NCBI GenBank assembly: GCA_001972305.1
Contig: BDDD01000272.1
Coordinates: forward strand, 517,600 to 581,599
DNA from: Cephalotus follicularis
Taxonomy: Eukaryota; Streptophyta; Magnoliopsida; Oxalidales; Cephalotaceae
Reading direction: 5' to 3'
Length of the DNA stretch: 64,000 nt
The translations under genes were made by a program, and so were the position numbers. Within the stretch, counting starts at the first letter, position 1. Each line of letters begins with the position of its first letter. Positions 1 to 13,036 of the stretch are shown here, one piece after another. The notes beneath the pieces are model-generated. The model was not told where the DNA came from. It was given only the letters and a program-made list of their open reading frames with translations, and ran no database searches.

Positions 1-300
1 AGATCTATCTACGGTTCTCAAACTGATCAGGTCTGGGACTCATAGATCTTCCAGCCTATGGCTGGGTCAATACAATCTCGATGAGCTACAACCGAGGGAG
101 CTACTGATACAGTTAGGAAGCTACGACCCTCAAGGGAGCATCAATCGACAATCAATCGGTACCGCTCGTCAGCGGGTCAATACAATACAATAAATGAAAC
201 GATCGACGGAAAAGGTGGACAGAGTCAACAACCTAACCTGCTGACGCGAATCATAAGGTCGCTCTATAGGATCCATACAATACAATCAATCAATCAATCA

Positions 301-541
301 AGTCAATACAATGTTAAGTAAAGTCAATAAGTGGTGGTGTCTAATGAAGAAATGGGAGCGTGCGTCCATCGTACCGACTTAGACTCACAACAACACTCGT
401 GACTCAAGCAATCAATCAATATATCAATACAACGTCGAAGCAAAGTCAATAAGTGGTGGTGCCTAATGGAGGGATGGGAACGTGCGTCCATTTTACTGAT
501 TTAGACTCACAACAACACCTATGACCCAAACAATCAATCAA
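301..541. repeat. Two-copy tandem repeat, about 120 bp unit
   Basis: Two adjacent units (about 301-421 and 422-541) share AAAGTCAATAAGTGGTGGTG, the string GCGTGCGTCCAT and TTAGACTCACAACAACAC, and both end in CAATCAATCAAT. They differ by roughly 15 percent by eye. The duplication lies inside the minus-strand LTR. Confidence 0.75.
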
Positions 542-786
542 TAGCCGCTACGCGGTGACAATCGAATCGACGGAATAGGAATGAAAATCTATTTGGTCAA
601 TGAGAGTCACTGAGTCGTCACCTATGCCCCAAGCTGTCACTCTATCCATCTATCAATTCGATCTTTAAAAACCATTGGAAACTGTGTTTTAAACGCTTGA
701 ATACCTCAAGTGAGGTTCCGATCAAGCGGCAATGTGAAAAGGGTTAAAAAAAATCAGATTTAACAGTTAAAAATTCCACTCAGCCC

Positions 787-1130
787 GAAAGGCGTCGATG
801 TCCTTAACAAAAGACGTCGATGCGTATCAGGGCATGCTTTTGAAAACGGTAGAAAGACGTCGATGTCTTTCAAAGACATCGATGTCTTTCTCAATTTGGC
901 CGAAGACGTCGATGTCCTTGGACAAAGATGTCGACGCGTTTCAATGAAAATGGTATGGGAATGCGCATCGATGTCTCGCGTCGATGCCTTCTCTGGGGAA
1001 AGGCATCTCAAGCAAAAGACGTCGACGCATTTGAAAGACGTCGATGTCTTTGCTGCGAAAACAAGGAGGCTGCATCCCAAAGCGAAAGACATCGATGTCC
1101 ATGGGCAAGGGGATCGACGTCTTTGCTGGG
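787..1130. repeat. Array of GACGTCGATGTC-type palindromes
   Basis: About a dozen copies of GAYRTCGAYGTC and close variants lie 15 to 45 bases apart. One copy, AAAGACATCGATGTCTTT at 872-889, is a perfect 18 bp palindrome, and the copy at 852-871 is nearly one. The spacing is irregular, so this is not a simple satellite. Several frames are open across it, but their Asp/Val/Ser/Arg-rich translations are explained by the repeat and I do not call them genes. Confidence 0.85.
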
Positions 1131-1837
1131 AATGACCGATTTTTCTGCAGAAAACCAGCAATTTTCAAGCCAAAATCCAATCAAATCCATTCTTTAAGAA
1201 ACCAAGGGTTAAAAATCATTCTTTAAGGTTAGTAAAACTAGTTACAACCTTCAATTTAACATTTCAATCTTTCTATTAACAATTAGGTCAAGGATTGCTA
1301 AAAACCTTAAAAACCCCAATTCATTCAATTCCATGCAATACAATCACTCAATTCAATCAATCATTCAATCAATTATGCAATAAAGCAATAGGCAATCGAG
1401 TAGGGAAGTCCTACCTATCACTGAAGCTTCAAAAGTTGAGCTTCCAATCAATCGATCGGCAGAAATCGCCCAATAATTCGCTACTTTCTTGTTCAATCAA
1501 CAACCCACAACTTGCAATCGGTGTTCTTGTTGAAGGAGATGCAAATCCGGCTGCTAAGGAGATGGAGGGAGGCTGCCAGCAAGAGAGAGAGGGAGAAAGA
1601 TAGAGAGAAGGAGAAGAGTGAAGAATGAGAAGATGAGAGTGAGAAATTGACTTATATAGTCAATTCGACCAACTCTCCGAAACTCAGCCAAGAATCCCGA
1701 CTATACATGTATGTAATCAATACAATCACAATAGGTATAGGAATACCTCAATTCAATACAGTTCAATACGATTTAGTATAGTACAATACGATACAATGTA
1801 TGTATGAACAGTACGAAGGGGAATTCGGGTCATCACA

Positions 1838-3284
1838 ATAGAATATGATAAATAAACTATTAATTCTTTAATAATTTAAATGTTGATCACACCCATTAAT
1901 TCATCTATTATTAGATATCTTAACAATTTCATTAAGAGACTAAAGTGTCGTTATCTTAATAAACAAACTAAAGTACGGTGAACTAATTTGTATTTTACTT
2001 ATGTAAAAATTGACAAACTGAGGACGCTTGTTTAATATGGCAACTAGCTTTCATGGAATAGGGACAACACAAACATATTAGCTGGAGACGATGGTATGGA
2101 TACTTACTTTCTTTCTTATGTCTTAAATTTTTATAGCTCATCATGGACTATAATAATTTTAACTCTCGGGATACAGATTTAAATTTAAACCATATAACAG
2201 AATGACATAAAAAAAGCTGAATTTCATGAAAGACATAAATAGGGATGGCCTAACACTTTTGGAAAGCATGACTATAAACAGATTTGTGGCTGTACAAATT
2301 AATGACCACGCATGACAGTCTCACCTACTCAATACATACATTGTAGTCGTGGGTCTCCATATCTGAATAAGTTGTTGCAATTCAATATTCAAGGGCATGC
2401 AAAGTTCTTTAAAATTAATAGGACAGTGATACTATTAGGGCCAAACCATATGTTTGGCAAATTAATACTCTGCAACCTATTACCACTGATGCATTGAAAA
2501 ATCTTCATAAAGTATCCAAGCTCCCACCTCACCGCACTTTCTATCTTATGTTTAAGAAGTGTGTGCTATCACACAGACATACAGTAAATTACAGGGTCCA
2601 TGCTTATAATTTAAACAATTAATTTAAGTTTCTTTAAGATCACATAGACTATATAGTATGGAGTAATGGGATAATATAGTATGTAGTGCATCCATGATCT
2701 ATCACAAGATTTCAAGTAGCATGACAAGGGCTACCCACGTCTGGCTATGCCTCAATTCATTCAAATAAACGTGCGTATCATAATTCAACAAATGTTGGTT
2801 TGCGTGGATATTTATTTATCTAGCTCGTAAAGCTAAATAGAGGATTATTCAAAGAGGGAATGAGATCTTTTCATTAGAACTTATTTGTATTTTTTATAAA
2901 AAATAATTACACATTTAACAGTCAGCACTTTGCGTTATACCACAAATTATTGCAGAGGATCTAATTCCCTGAAAGAGATATTGATGATATAAAATTACAT
3001 CAATTGTTAAGATTGCGTCACGTGGTACGCCTGTCTGGTAAGATGATAAAAATTACCAAATAAATATTGGAGGTTTTAATCCGATTTCTACTGCGACAAT
3101 TGTAAAAATTCTCTTAACACTTCATCTGTGAGTCCCCTCAAGACTCTCCTTCACGGATTTCAGCGAAACTTTACTATGACACTATTAATAAAGGGAAGAC
3201 TCACAGGTATGAATAAACCACCTCTAACTCTATCCTCTAATATCCTCTGCTCTCTTACCTTACGAAAACTCGTGGTTTTCGATT
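1838..3284. other. AT-rich intergenic DNA, nothing recognised
   Basis: There is no convincing reading frame, RNA gene or terminal-repeat structure. It separates two LTRs. The last 150 bases (about 3120-3280) are less AT-rich but carry no domain I recognise. Confidence 0.5.
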
Positions 3285-3289
3285 ACTGA

Positions 3290-6088
3290 TGTGACATCCG
3301 TGTCTCAGTAGTCTGTCTGTGAGCCTACGTGACTTTCTGTCTGTCTGTTTAGCTGTTTCTCTGTTTTTCTAGAGTTCATTACATATGCATCATGGTATTA
3401 ATAATGAATTATGATTTTATTCTGATGGTTTTCTGCATAAGAAATTAATTTTTTTTACTGTAAATTGAATGATGTTTTACTGAAATAACTGCTGATTTCG
3501 GAAAATAAGCCAAGTGGTATGTCCTAAATATCCATTTTTTGTCCGTATCGGTTAAATCCTGGGCAGAACCCAGTTCATTTTGATTATATATATTTGAGAA
3601 ATGCCATTTTTGACTTTTTTGGCCTTTCTCTCTGTCTCCCCGATTTCTCTCTCCTCTCTCCCGTTCTCCCTTTTTCTGCTCCCTCTGACGCCGACGTCAC
3701 TGCCGATCTGACGCTGGCGAAGGTACCAGTTGAACCGCCATCACCTCTCGAGCACGCCGCACCCCACCCCGGCGCCGACAACCTGGCCGTGCGCGAGGGC
3801 GAAGCCCTTCTCTCTCTGCCTATGTTTTACGTCGATCCACCATCTCCGGTGACCGTCACGGCAAGGCAAGCCCAGATTCGACATCCTGGTGTCATGGCGG
3901 TTCGAACGCGACCAGCCTCGACCCATGGCGACGCCGGCAGCGCAGATCGGCGGTGAAGGCAGCCATGGTCAACTCGCCCGTTCCTTCCAGATGCCGCGAC
4001 GCCGCGACCAACGCGCCTCAGATCCGTGTTCTCCGTCCTCTGGCGCACCATATGCGACTTTCTTTGAGGCTGACCGGCGACCGCGCTTGGCTGACAAGCG
4101 CCGGCAGCCTTCTGCGGCCCTTTTCTGACAGCTTTCTGACTCCATCTTCCGCGTAGGCATGATCCGTTCTGGTTCCGTTCTGAGATTCTGGCTATGTACT
4201 CCGTTCCGTCCGATTTCGGTAAACTTTGAACTTTTATCTGTTCCGTTAATCTGTTTTTTGTTGAATTCTGTATTTCTGTATCTGTATCTGTTTCTGTCAT
4301 ATATATGAGCTTGAATTGTTTATATGACTCGAAATTGGATAACCTGCACAACCACTTGGACTAGTTTAAATGATTTCGAAAGTGTGTTAATCGAAGTTTA
4401 AACGATGTTTTAATGAACAGACTTCTGCTGCTATTGACCATATAGGTCATTATGTTTTTCTGATATCTGCACACATTTTATTGCATAACCCATTTCACGA
4501 CATTGTACATATTTGAGTTCTGATGAGCTGTTGTATGTCTGTCTATTGGCAGAGGATCCTGCCTTTGAGGTTGACCATGGAGGCGGCCAGTCGTAGGACT
4601 TGCTCGTCTGTTCTGTGATTGGAACGCCTTTCTTTAATCCTTTTTACTCTGAAATGCTTTTAAATGTTAAGCGTATTCGCTTATTTGTTTTCTGTATCTG
4701 AATGAATTTGGTTTTAGTTCATTTCGAAAATCTGTTTCAGTTTTAATGTTTGAAACTTTCTTTTAATATTTTCAAATGCTCGCATGGTTATAGTCATACT
4801 ATGACGCTATTTTGGCTATATCTGTACATGATAAGGAAAATGATTCCTCTATCTGTTTAAATCTGTTTTGATGATGTTGACGATTTTCGTATCTGTCTGA
4901 AATCTGTTTTAAGTTTGTTTTGAAGAAATTGTGATTTCTGAATCTGCTGAATCTGTTTCAATGCGTGGTGATCTCGGTATTGTATTGGTTACATATTTGA
5001 TGCCCATGAGAGGCTTTATCTATACGTGTATGATATTTCTACTAATGCTTTGACACGACGGTGTCATTGCCACTATTTCTGCTGGACGTTTGGCCCGACG
5101 GGGCCCAGACATCAACCTTACCTAGTAGACCCATTGCATCTTATATATTTATTCTGTTTTAATTCTGTTAATTATTATATCTGAGTTTCTGAGGATATCA
5201 TCTGGTTTTCTGCTGATTTCTGGAAATTTCTGTTTTAGAAATTGGTCTTTGGATCTATATTCTATTTAAAATGTCTTAAATTGTTTTATAAATCAGATTA
5301 TGGCTTTTGTTTTTGTTTCTGAAATTCTGTTTTCAGTTGGTGTATACTTTTGTTATACATTTTCTGCAAGAATATGTTTTATTGCGAGCAAAACTCTGAT
5401 GAGTCTTTTGTTCCATCTCACTAGTCCTGTGGACTAACCCCCTCCGTTGTTTTCTGTTTTTAGTTCTGATAGGTTAGTCTGCTGAGTTCTGTCAGCTGGA
5501 GTCAGTCAGTCTGCTAAGGTGAGACCACAAGAGCATGCCTACCAGAGCGTCCACACATGCATAGCATCACTGCATCATCATTTTAAATTTTGCATTATTT
5601 ATGTTTTATATAAATGTCTTGGTTTCGTTTAGAAGGGTTGAGCCCTATTTTTTTAAGTTATGTTTTGATAATATGGTTAAGGCGGAACACAACCCATACT
5701 TGTTTTTCTGTTTTAAATTGTGGTCTGCTGAGGGCTGAGCCCATTTATAGTTTTCTGAGGGCTGAGCCCATTTATATCTGCTGATTTTCTCATTCGGGAG
5801 TGTGGTTGCTGAGGGCTGAGCCCATTTTATAAAATTGTGTTTTTCTGTACAGGGGACATAGTCCGATAAACGAATACTACATGCCTGATTTTCGTAAAAA
5901 TTTAAGAGTTAGAATTATTTTCAAGTTTTTCAAGAAACTTTTCTGTTTTTGTTTATGTTTTGAAGAAATTCTCTGTTTGAAAATGTATTTCTGGAACTCT
6001 GATCTGCTGAACCTACGAGGTGAGTCTTTGATGGGAGGCTTGGCCTCGTAGCGGGTGCGACGGATTCCAACTGGGCAGGGGCATGCCA
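3290..6088 (+). mobile_element. Solo LTR, 2.8 kb
   Basis: The element starts TGTGACATCCGTGTCTCAG and ends GGGGCATGCCA. It is flanked by ACTGA (3285-3289) and ACTAA (6089-6093), a 5 bp TSD with one mismatch. No gag or pol lies inside, so it is best read as a solo LTR left by LTR-LTR recombination. It has a GC-rich block (3660-4160) followed by a long T-rich tract with many TCTGTTT words, and a small GGGCTGAGCCC repeat cluster. Large size suggests Ty3/gypsy; this is inference. Confidence 0.65.
5635..5823. repeat. GGGCTGAGCCC inverted-repeat cluster
   Basis: Three exact copies of GGGCTGAGCCC (5732-5742, 5759-5769, 5813-5823) and one variant GGGTTGAGCCC (5635-5645). Each unit is a 5 bp inverted repeat around a single base, within a longer shared word CTGAGGGCTGAGCCCATTT. 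It lies inside the solo LTR. Confidence 0.8.
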
Positions 6089-6720
6089 ACTAACTTAAGC
6101 ATTCGAGAGTCCTTATCATAGTCCGCTTTGGTCACTCTTGGGCGATCCTTTTTGTTTCTTGCAAGTTTACCGAATCAACGGTTTCTAGGAGATCTATCAA
6201 TTTTCGCAGCAATAGATTAACACCATCCGCGGGGACAAAAAATCTTTGTGTTCCTACACTTCTGAAACATAGCCATTCCACTCAACAAAATGGTCAAAAC
6301 CCTTGCAACAATGAGCCTGAGGACAACTCGGCGGCTCTGAGGAGTTCTTCTTCTCACCCCGCAACACCGAGCACATTAACAACAAAACTCGGCAAGCTCT
6401 CAACACTCCTGTAATTGATGTGAAAGTAAATGATTTAAGGACACAACTCACAACTCTAGCAGCCTAAGTTGCAAGACTTGTCGAGAACTCTCGAAGAGAA
6501 AGAGAAGCGCACCCTCAAGGATATAGATCCCCACGTCAAGAGAGAGAGGATGACCTTTCCAATTTTATTTACAAAACTTCCAAAACAAACCAAGATTGGA
6601 CACACACAGAGCACTCTAAACCCCATGGGTCAAAGAATGCTGGAGTTCACAACCAATTTGATCAGATGACCAAGAAGACCGATGAATCCCTCCAGGATTA
6701 CATAAAGCTCTTCGACAATG
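6089..6720 (+). mobile_element. Ty3/gypsy fragment: primer-site region and gag scrap
   Basis: At about 6217-6236 the sequence TTAACACCATCCGCGGGGAC resembles the TTGGCGCC...GTGGGGAC primer-binding/leader region of Tat/Ogre-like plant gypsy elements. A gag-like stretch follows, with translated words such as DPHVKRERMTFP and TDESLQDYIKLFDN. The fragment is broken, with a few breaks, and stops where the LINE begins. Both exact edges are uncertain. Confidence 0.5.
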
Positions 6721-7363
6721 GACCCCCAGCACCACATGTTGTCCAACTCCAATTAATTAAGAGAATCCATGTTGAACAACAATCTAAAGACCAAAGCAGA
6801 AACTTTGTAATTCATCTGCAAGAATGGTAGTGTTCCCAATAAAATAAGTATAGCTTAGCAACCAAGAACCCTACTCATCATGAAAGAGACCCCTAGCACC
6901 ACATAAGCCCAAATTACCTTTAGTAGAGTCATCGCAATTTAACTTCACCTAACCCAAGGGAGGAGGCTCCCAACCTACGAGCCTAGGCTCTTTAACAGTA
7001 TTATGGGAGGACGGGGAGAAGGCCCACGTAAAATTGGTATAAATAGCAAAGGCATGATGAGTAACCTGAGTACAAGATGAAGAATCACCATTAAACCCTA
7101 AGCTATTTCTACCTTTACAGATAGCCCACAAAGAAGCTAAAAAAAGTTTCCCCCAAGATCGACCCAAGCTGTCAACATGAGAAGTTTCCAAATTTTTGCG
7201 TAGCCAAAGATATATTTCCTCGGTGTCAAGAAATGATTAATTATCAAGTCAACCACCATGTACATCCTGACCACCTTAGCCAAGTAACAATCATGGAACA
7301 AGTGAATATGTCCTCCACCTACTCAGAGCACCTCGCACAAAATGGGTTATTCATTAGGCACAG
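6720..7363 (-). mobile_element. LINE piece 4 (3' end): zinc knuckle and RNase H
   Basis: This is the downstream end of an L1-type plant LINE read on the minus strand. From 7363 downwards the translation gives NNPFCARCSE...VEDI, matching the CxxC zinc-finger region after plant LINE reverse transcriptases (zf-RVT). It is followed by GWEPPPLG and WVKLNCDDSTKG, the start of the RNase H-like domain, and then ILADELQSFCFGL. In-frame stops and frame changes show it is dead. The 3' tail is not clearly visible, because the piece abuts the gypsy scrap near 6720. The other three pieces lie at 15406-15850, 17320-17914 and 22846-23861. Confidence 0.7.
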
Positions 7364-8778
7364 TGTCACGCCCTGTTTCCCCCATACCCTGCTAGGAGAT
7401 GAGTCGTGCCAGGAGGAAGGATACCTCTCAAAGATCCTTAACCTCGGACATCCATCCTCAACGCAAAAGACTAAGATTTAAATCTAGGAGATCCGACACA
7501 AAAACACGTCACAAGGAACTGACTAGCCGAGCTCATCTAAACGACCACGAATGCTAAGGCGCTAAAGCTACGCTAACCCGAGCACTCAAACAACGCTACA
7601 CCTGAGCACTCAACAACGCGTCTTACTATATAACATAAAACATGGTTGGTCGGGAGGTCAGGCAAAACTAACCGAGGGGTCAAACCTTATCACACAATGC
7701 TACGCCCTACGTCCAAGGACTAGGTTCCCGCGCTACATGCTCTGCCATCAACCCTAGAGGTTAGGTCTAACAATTGCCGAGGAGACCTCCACACCAAATA
7801 TGGTCGGACAAGACTCCAAGACGCTCCACGCCATCTTGGCACCAAGCCTCCTACATACTTAGAAACCTCAACAAACATCATAAGGATCTCATAAGCATAT
7901 AAAGGCAAAAAATCATCGAATCTACTTCATTGCTTTGCCGAGAAATCATAAAATATCAGAGGTAACATAATCCAGAGATGATTTACAAAAGAATTAGAAG
8001 GTTTTAAAGATTCTTATAACCTACAACAGAATCTATACAAAAACCCCAAGATGCCCCCAATGCATGCAGGTCCGACTAGCCGAGGAGCCAGCTAGGGTGC
8101 TCACGCCAAGGTCAACCTATTCTAAAATGCTCCTTGGTCTGGTGGATCACAAGAACTTCAACCCACGACTTTCACTGCACAAAAACTGAGAGGGGATTAG
8201 TCCAACTGACTAGTGAGCGAGAACAAGGAACTCCCTGAGCGATCCATAACCATTGGATACGCTTAAAGCAAAATCTCATGCTATGCCCCAACTGGGCTGA
8301 CAACAATACATATAACACTGCTCAATAAAACAGAGAAAGATGTAAATATGTATAAGTCAAGAGAAATAAGAGAGTAAGGAGAAAGACGTCAGAGCAACCA
8401 ACTCAATGACCAATCTCAATGAAAAAGATAATAATATGCCAAGGAGCCATTCATTCCGAGGAAATCAAAACAATGATCAAGGACTCCGAGGATCACATAG
8501 ATCAGAGGAATACTGGCACTATACAGATTCACATACTCACTTGCCACCCACACCGTGTCCATACATACCACTGCCGGAACCACCTTGGCCATATCACTGT
8601 AACGCCCGGGATTTTCACATATTGTAATAATTTAATTTCCGATGTAACCTTATCATGGAATTAATGAGAATAATGAAATTTCTGACTTTAATGATGTTTT
8701 CTCTTTTTAATGGTTGAAATTTGAAAAAGGAATTTCAAAGGAGTTCTTTGATTTAAGTATTGAAATTTTGGGCTAAAA

Positions 8779-8927
8779 CGTCGACGCCTTTTGGAAAGCA
8801 TCGACGCCTACGCAGCAAAGATGCGCACGTAAACCATGCACATGCACGTTGATGTGGAAGAAACGCATCAATGCCATTACAAGAAATGACCAAAGCGTCG
8901 ACGCCTGCATGCAAAACGTCGACGCTT
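8779..8927. repeat. GCGTCGACGC palindrome cluster 1
   Basis: About six copies or variants of RCGTCGACGC, including the exact 10 bp palindrome GCGTCGACGC at 8895-8904. It lies about 180 bases into the solo LTR. Confidence 0.8.
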
Positions 8928-9711
8928 AGAGTCGAATATCAGACACGTTTATCTACTGACAGAATAACGTGCAAGGGGAGCTTTTCATGACATTTCTCAG
9001 GGGCCTTCACGTGCGTTTTATGACGTGTTGATCATGCATCGAGATTCCTTGAATTACCAGCAACAAAAGGGGCAGATAGAAGTGGGGTTCTGGGCTTGCA
9101 TGAACTGGGAGAAGGAAGAAATGGACACCTGTTGCACCAGGTTGCACAAGAAAGAGAGGGGAAGGAATCAATGAATGCATGCAGAGAAAAACAAAAGAGA
9201 ACTGCATAAAAATCGGCCCCTCTAATCTCTCTTGTCTGTTACTGAAAGAGAAGAGCAGAGACTGGAGAGAAACACTGAGAGAGAGATAAAACCAGAAAAA
9301 ATTTAGAGAGAGAAAGCTCAAAACTCCATTGCTGAGCAAGGGAGAGCTTGGAACTCGGACAACAACTACTGGAGTGAACCTGGAGCATTCAAGTCGAACC
9401 TGGGGGCTCAAAGTGACTGATTGGGTACTGGAAGTCGTGGACTTTCGGCTTCTAACTTCAAGCCCAAGGTAGCGGAAGCCATAATTGTATTTTGTGTTCA
9501 ATATTTGGTGTTTGATCAGTGATGTATATGCATGGATTGCATGACTTTTGAACTGTTTTTAATCACTGAATTGATTCCATGTTTTACTGGATGTGTAATC
9601 TACTATTGCATGTCGGTTTCCTGGTTTTATTACATGTCTTTGTGCATATATCTAGATCAAATTTGTACTGGGTTGAAATGTCGTGAAGAAGAAGACGACC
9701 TGTGTGCAAGA

Positions 9712-9912
9712 CCGTTGACGCTCTGGTAAAAGCATCGATGTTTTGGGCTGTGAAATACGATAGTTTTATTGAATGCGTGTTAAGACGTCGACGTCTATGG
9801 GAAAAGACATCAACGCCTAAGGTACAGAAAGCGCTGACTCTAAGGATCGAGCGTCGACGCTTAGAGGACATAAGCGTCGATGCCCAAGGGAAAGACGTCG
9901 ACGCTTTAAAGG
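9712..9912. repeat. GACGTCGACGTC palindrome cluster 2
   Basis: About eight copies or variants. Perfect palindromes include AGACGTCGACGTCT (9783-9796, 14 bp) and AGCGTCGACGCT (9849-9860, 12 bp). It is the second cluster in the same solo LTR, roughly 930 bases after the first. Confidence 0.85.
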
Positions 9913-11185
9913 CTGTTTAGACCAAATTCGCTTAAATGACGTAGTTCGATCTTGATTTCAGTTTAGATGCATTAGAACATATGTTTGCATTGCATATGTA
10001 CTGTTTTTGACTGTTTATTGACTGCGTTTAGTTTCTAAAATTGTTTCAATATTTTAGAAATGCTTATATGATTTAAAAAATCATTATTTAAGTACGAAAA
10101 TATATATTGGACAAATACATATTTTCGAACGAATTGTGGAGTGAATTCCATTACTGTTACTCTTTAAAGTATTTTCTATTATATGGAAATGCATGATTTC
10201 AAGTAATTTTAAATGACTTGAAGTAAACTGATATATTTTTGATAAAGTAATTATTTTATAAAATTGCTTGAACCGTACTGTTACTGTGACTATTTTCGGT
10301 GTTTGCACTATGACTATGCTGTGTTTGGGCTGTGTTTTTGTTTGCGCCGTATTAGTTGCGTGGCAGAGATTGCTAGCGATGACTAGTGGCAGGGTTGACC
10401 TAGGAGACAGGAGTTGGGTGGGTGACTCACTGTACTGTACTGTGGCATACTTCGTGCCGTCCGAAGGCGGAGCCGAAGTTAGGAGTGCGAGTTGGGGCCA
10501 AGAGTTGGCGACGTTGTTCGTACTGACTGACTGCTTGTTAGTCCCTTTGTGGACATATTGTATACTGTTTACTGGTCCTTACGGACACTACTGTTACTGT
10601 TGACGTAGCCCTAGCCGGGTTACTACTGTACTGTTGAAACATATATACTTTTCAAATATATATATACATACTGTTACCTTAATGAACTGCATCATCTATG
10701 CATACATTACATGACATGCATTTAATGTTGATCCCAAATTGCTTTTATGCTTAGCCTAGTGAGGACAAAGACTAACCCCCTACTTTACAGACTGATGCAG
10801 TGGACCGGCTTTGGGAACCATCATGGATGAAGTACAAGTTTTAATAATGTTTCACTTAGGGTTATGTCCTTTTGGGTTTTGTTAAGCTGGTTATGTTTTG
10901 AATGGGTGTTGTTTACCGTACTTCCGGTTTACTTGTTTTATGATGTTGCTGGATAATGTATTTTGATCACGCTCCGTCTTGTGGGCTTTTAACTATGACA
11001 GACATGTATTTGGTAACGTGCAGTATGGGATGCACGTTACATGCCTTTCAACTTATGGGTTTTAATGCTTCTGCAACTGATATCATATTTGAAAAGTTTA
11101 AATTTTATGGCATTTTGCATAAGCTGAATCTTATATGTTAATTGCCTTTACCATATCTCCTGTTTATGGAAATCGGGCTGTGACG

Positions 11186-11629
11186 ATCATCCTCTGCACT
11201 ACCGGAACCACATCGGCATCCACAAGTAACAGCTCTGTCAGAACCACATCGGTAAGGTCACGGGCTACAAGATTGTACACATCCCTCATATACGCATATA
11301 GATGCCACATGTCCAGAGCACAACACCACATGAACTTCGATCGAAGGGCTACAGAAGCTCCACCCTCATCGACAATCACGTAGCTGAACATCGACTAAGG
11401 GGCCCGCCAATTACCGCTCGGCTCCACCCTTGTCGGCAATCACATAAGAGAACTTCGACTAAGAGGTAAGCGAATCACCGCTCGAACCTTCTCTAGTCGG
11501 AAATCTCATGTCCGAGCACTCAATATGGTATGACCAAAGAAGTAGTGGATCCATCGGCTGCACTCACACAACATACCGTCATAGACCAACGGAATGAGCA
11601 GATCCAGGTAACAGAACCCGGGGATAGAC
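11186..11629 (+). mobile_element. Middle segment of the outer 2.6 kb LTR
   Basis: Sequence between two nested solo LTRs. It continues the interrupted outer LTR and contains two imperfect repeats of a unit with 'TCGGCAATCAC' and 'CACCGCTCG' words (about 11345-11500). No coding potential is supported. Confidence 0.45.
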
Positions 11630-12177
11630 TGTCACGCCCCGAACCGTGGGATGGGTCCCACGATTCGACACGCGGCAATCCGTACAATCATCATCATAAT
11701 TAAGCATAAAAATTAAAACTTAAAATAAATCATAACCATAATCATTTATTTAATGTGTGGATATACAGACCCAGTTCGAATCATATAAATTACACTACTA
11801 TAAACAAGAATAAATAAATACATAATTTATTTCCTGCAACTTTGTCTATGAAAGTGTACTATCGAGGAGGAGTAACTTACTGCACTCTTTATCCTTATCG
11901 CTGCTGCGATGTGCCTCCACTACCTGTTCCTGTACCTGGTCCATTCAAAAGAATGGGTCAGCAACCCTGAGGGTTGTGTATGTCACCACATATACGGGCT
12001 CATACCAGAAGAACAAACAATACAAGCAAAGGAGAAATAAATATAATAAAATACAATGCATGAGTCCAAAATTCATAACCTTTATCATCCTTTGTCTCGG
12101 ACTACTCTACTTAAGCCATACATATCACATACAGAGGAGTCTAGTCAGGTCATCCTATGGTCTGGTCAATATACAAG

Positions 12178-12420
12178 GTTCACCTTTAGGCTCACCAGCC
12201 TGCGAAATTCTCCTCCAGGTTCACCTGCTGAGCGGAATTTGCCATTTGCTCACTTGCTCTGCGGTTCACCCTTTGGATCACCAGCTTTGGCAGAATTCAC
12301 CCTTAGGTTCATCATTGGCGGATTTGCCCGAGGATCACCTGCCTTGCGGTATTCACCCCTTGGGTTCACCTGCTCGGCGGAATTCTCCCCAGTTGGGCTC
12401 ACCCGCCTGGGATCATCCTT
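12178..12420. repeat. GGTTCACCTGCT minisatellite
   Basis: Imperfect units of about 24 to 25 bp built on GGTTCACC(T)GCTNNGCGGAATT. The same block occurs inverted at 35165-35400 in the second family C copy. Confidence 0.75.
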
Positions 12421-13036
12421 ATATTTCCTTTACCATTTCCCTTCCATTCACTATTCCTACTTCTTTCCTTTTAACAGTCCTGGGCACATTACCTTGCATG
12501 GTTCCTCCCCATGCACAAGACCCCTCATTAGTACGTATGCATGGCACTCATGAGCATTATAATTATCACTTAAGTGCATGTGAGCTATGCCTGCAAGCTT
12601 ACTATAGTATTTATTCAGGAGGCGGGCAGGGCAGGGGGCAATGCCATGCGTTGCATGCTTGGCGTCATTGCCTGCTCACAAGGCATGCAGATAGGGGACG
12701 TCATTTCACACAGTATGCTCTTTGGCACTTACCAGGGGAGAGCTTGGTGCGCATGACTTAACGCCTCAGGCATCACTCCACCGCAATACCCCTGGCCTTA
12801 GCGGTTCACCACCTCGAGCATGGAATCCCGAGATGCCCCTGGCACGGCTCCTCACCTCGGCACCTATGGCTTTCTCCTTGGCACCTCGGGCGTTGGGCGA
12901 TGGAGCTCAACACGGCAGCTCGGCCATGGACATTGGAGCTCAGCACTGCTGCTCGGCCTTGGCAGCTCGGCATCCCACCATGGCAGCTCGGGTGTTTGCG
13001 ACATGGCCCCTGGCTCCTCAGCTCAGCATGGTAGTG

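Larger units (their letters stand above)
1..1837 (-). mobile_element. Large LTR, minus strand, cut by window edge
   Basis: Read on the minus strand, this stretch begins at 1837 with TGTGATGACCCGAATTCCCC, the TG-type start of a plant LTR, and passes into unrelated AT-rich DNA on the other side. The block contains a CpG-rich palindrome array (787-1130), a 120 bp tandem duplication (301-541) and many CAATCAATCAAT/CAATACAATA runs. Its other end and its TSD lie outside the window, so solo versus full-length cannot be decided. No protein-coding domain is visible. Assignment to Ty3/gypsy is an inference from the size. Confidence 0.5.
8598..11185 (+). mobile_element. Solo LTR, 2.6 kb, nested
   Basis: It starts TGTAACGCCCGGGATTTTC and ends GGAAATCGGGCTGTGACG; the ends are inverted relatives of each other. 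Flanks are ATCAC (8593-8597) and ATCAT (11186-11190), a TSD with one mismatch. The interrupted sequence resumes on the far side with a related word (GCCGGAACCACC before, ACCGGAACCACA after). It carries two clusters of GCGTCGACGC-type palindromes and a GA-rich stretch (9225-9310). No protein domain is visible. Confidence 0.75.

Noticed and set aside
760-1161. Open frame of 133 codons over the palindrome array
   Set aside because: Overlapping frames are open on both strands because of the repeated GACGTCGATGTC unit; no domain or start context supports a gene.
9007-9501. Minus-strand open frame of 164 codons with a hydrophobic stretch
   Set aside because: It sits in a solo LTR over a GA-rich tract; the hydrophobic Leu/Phe/Ser stretch reflects the complementary TC-rich composition.
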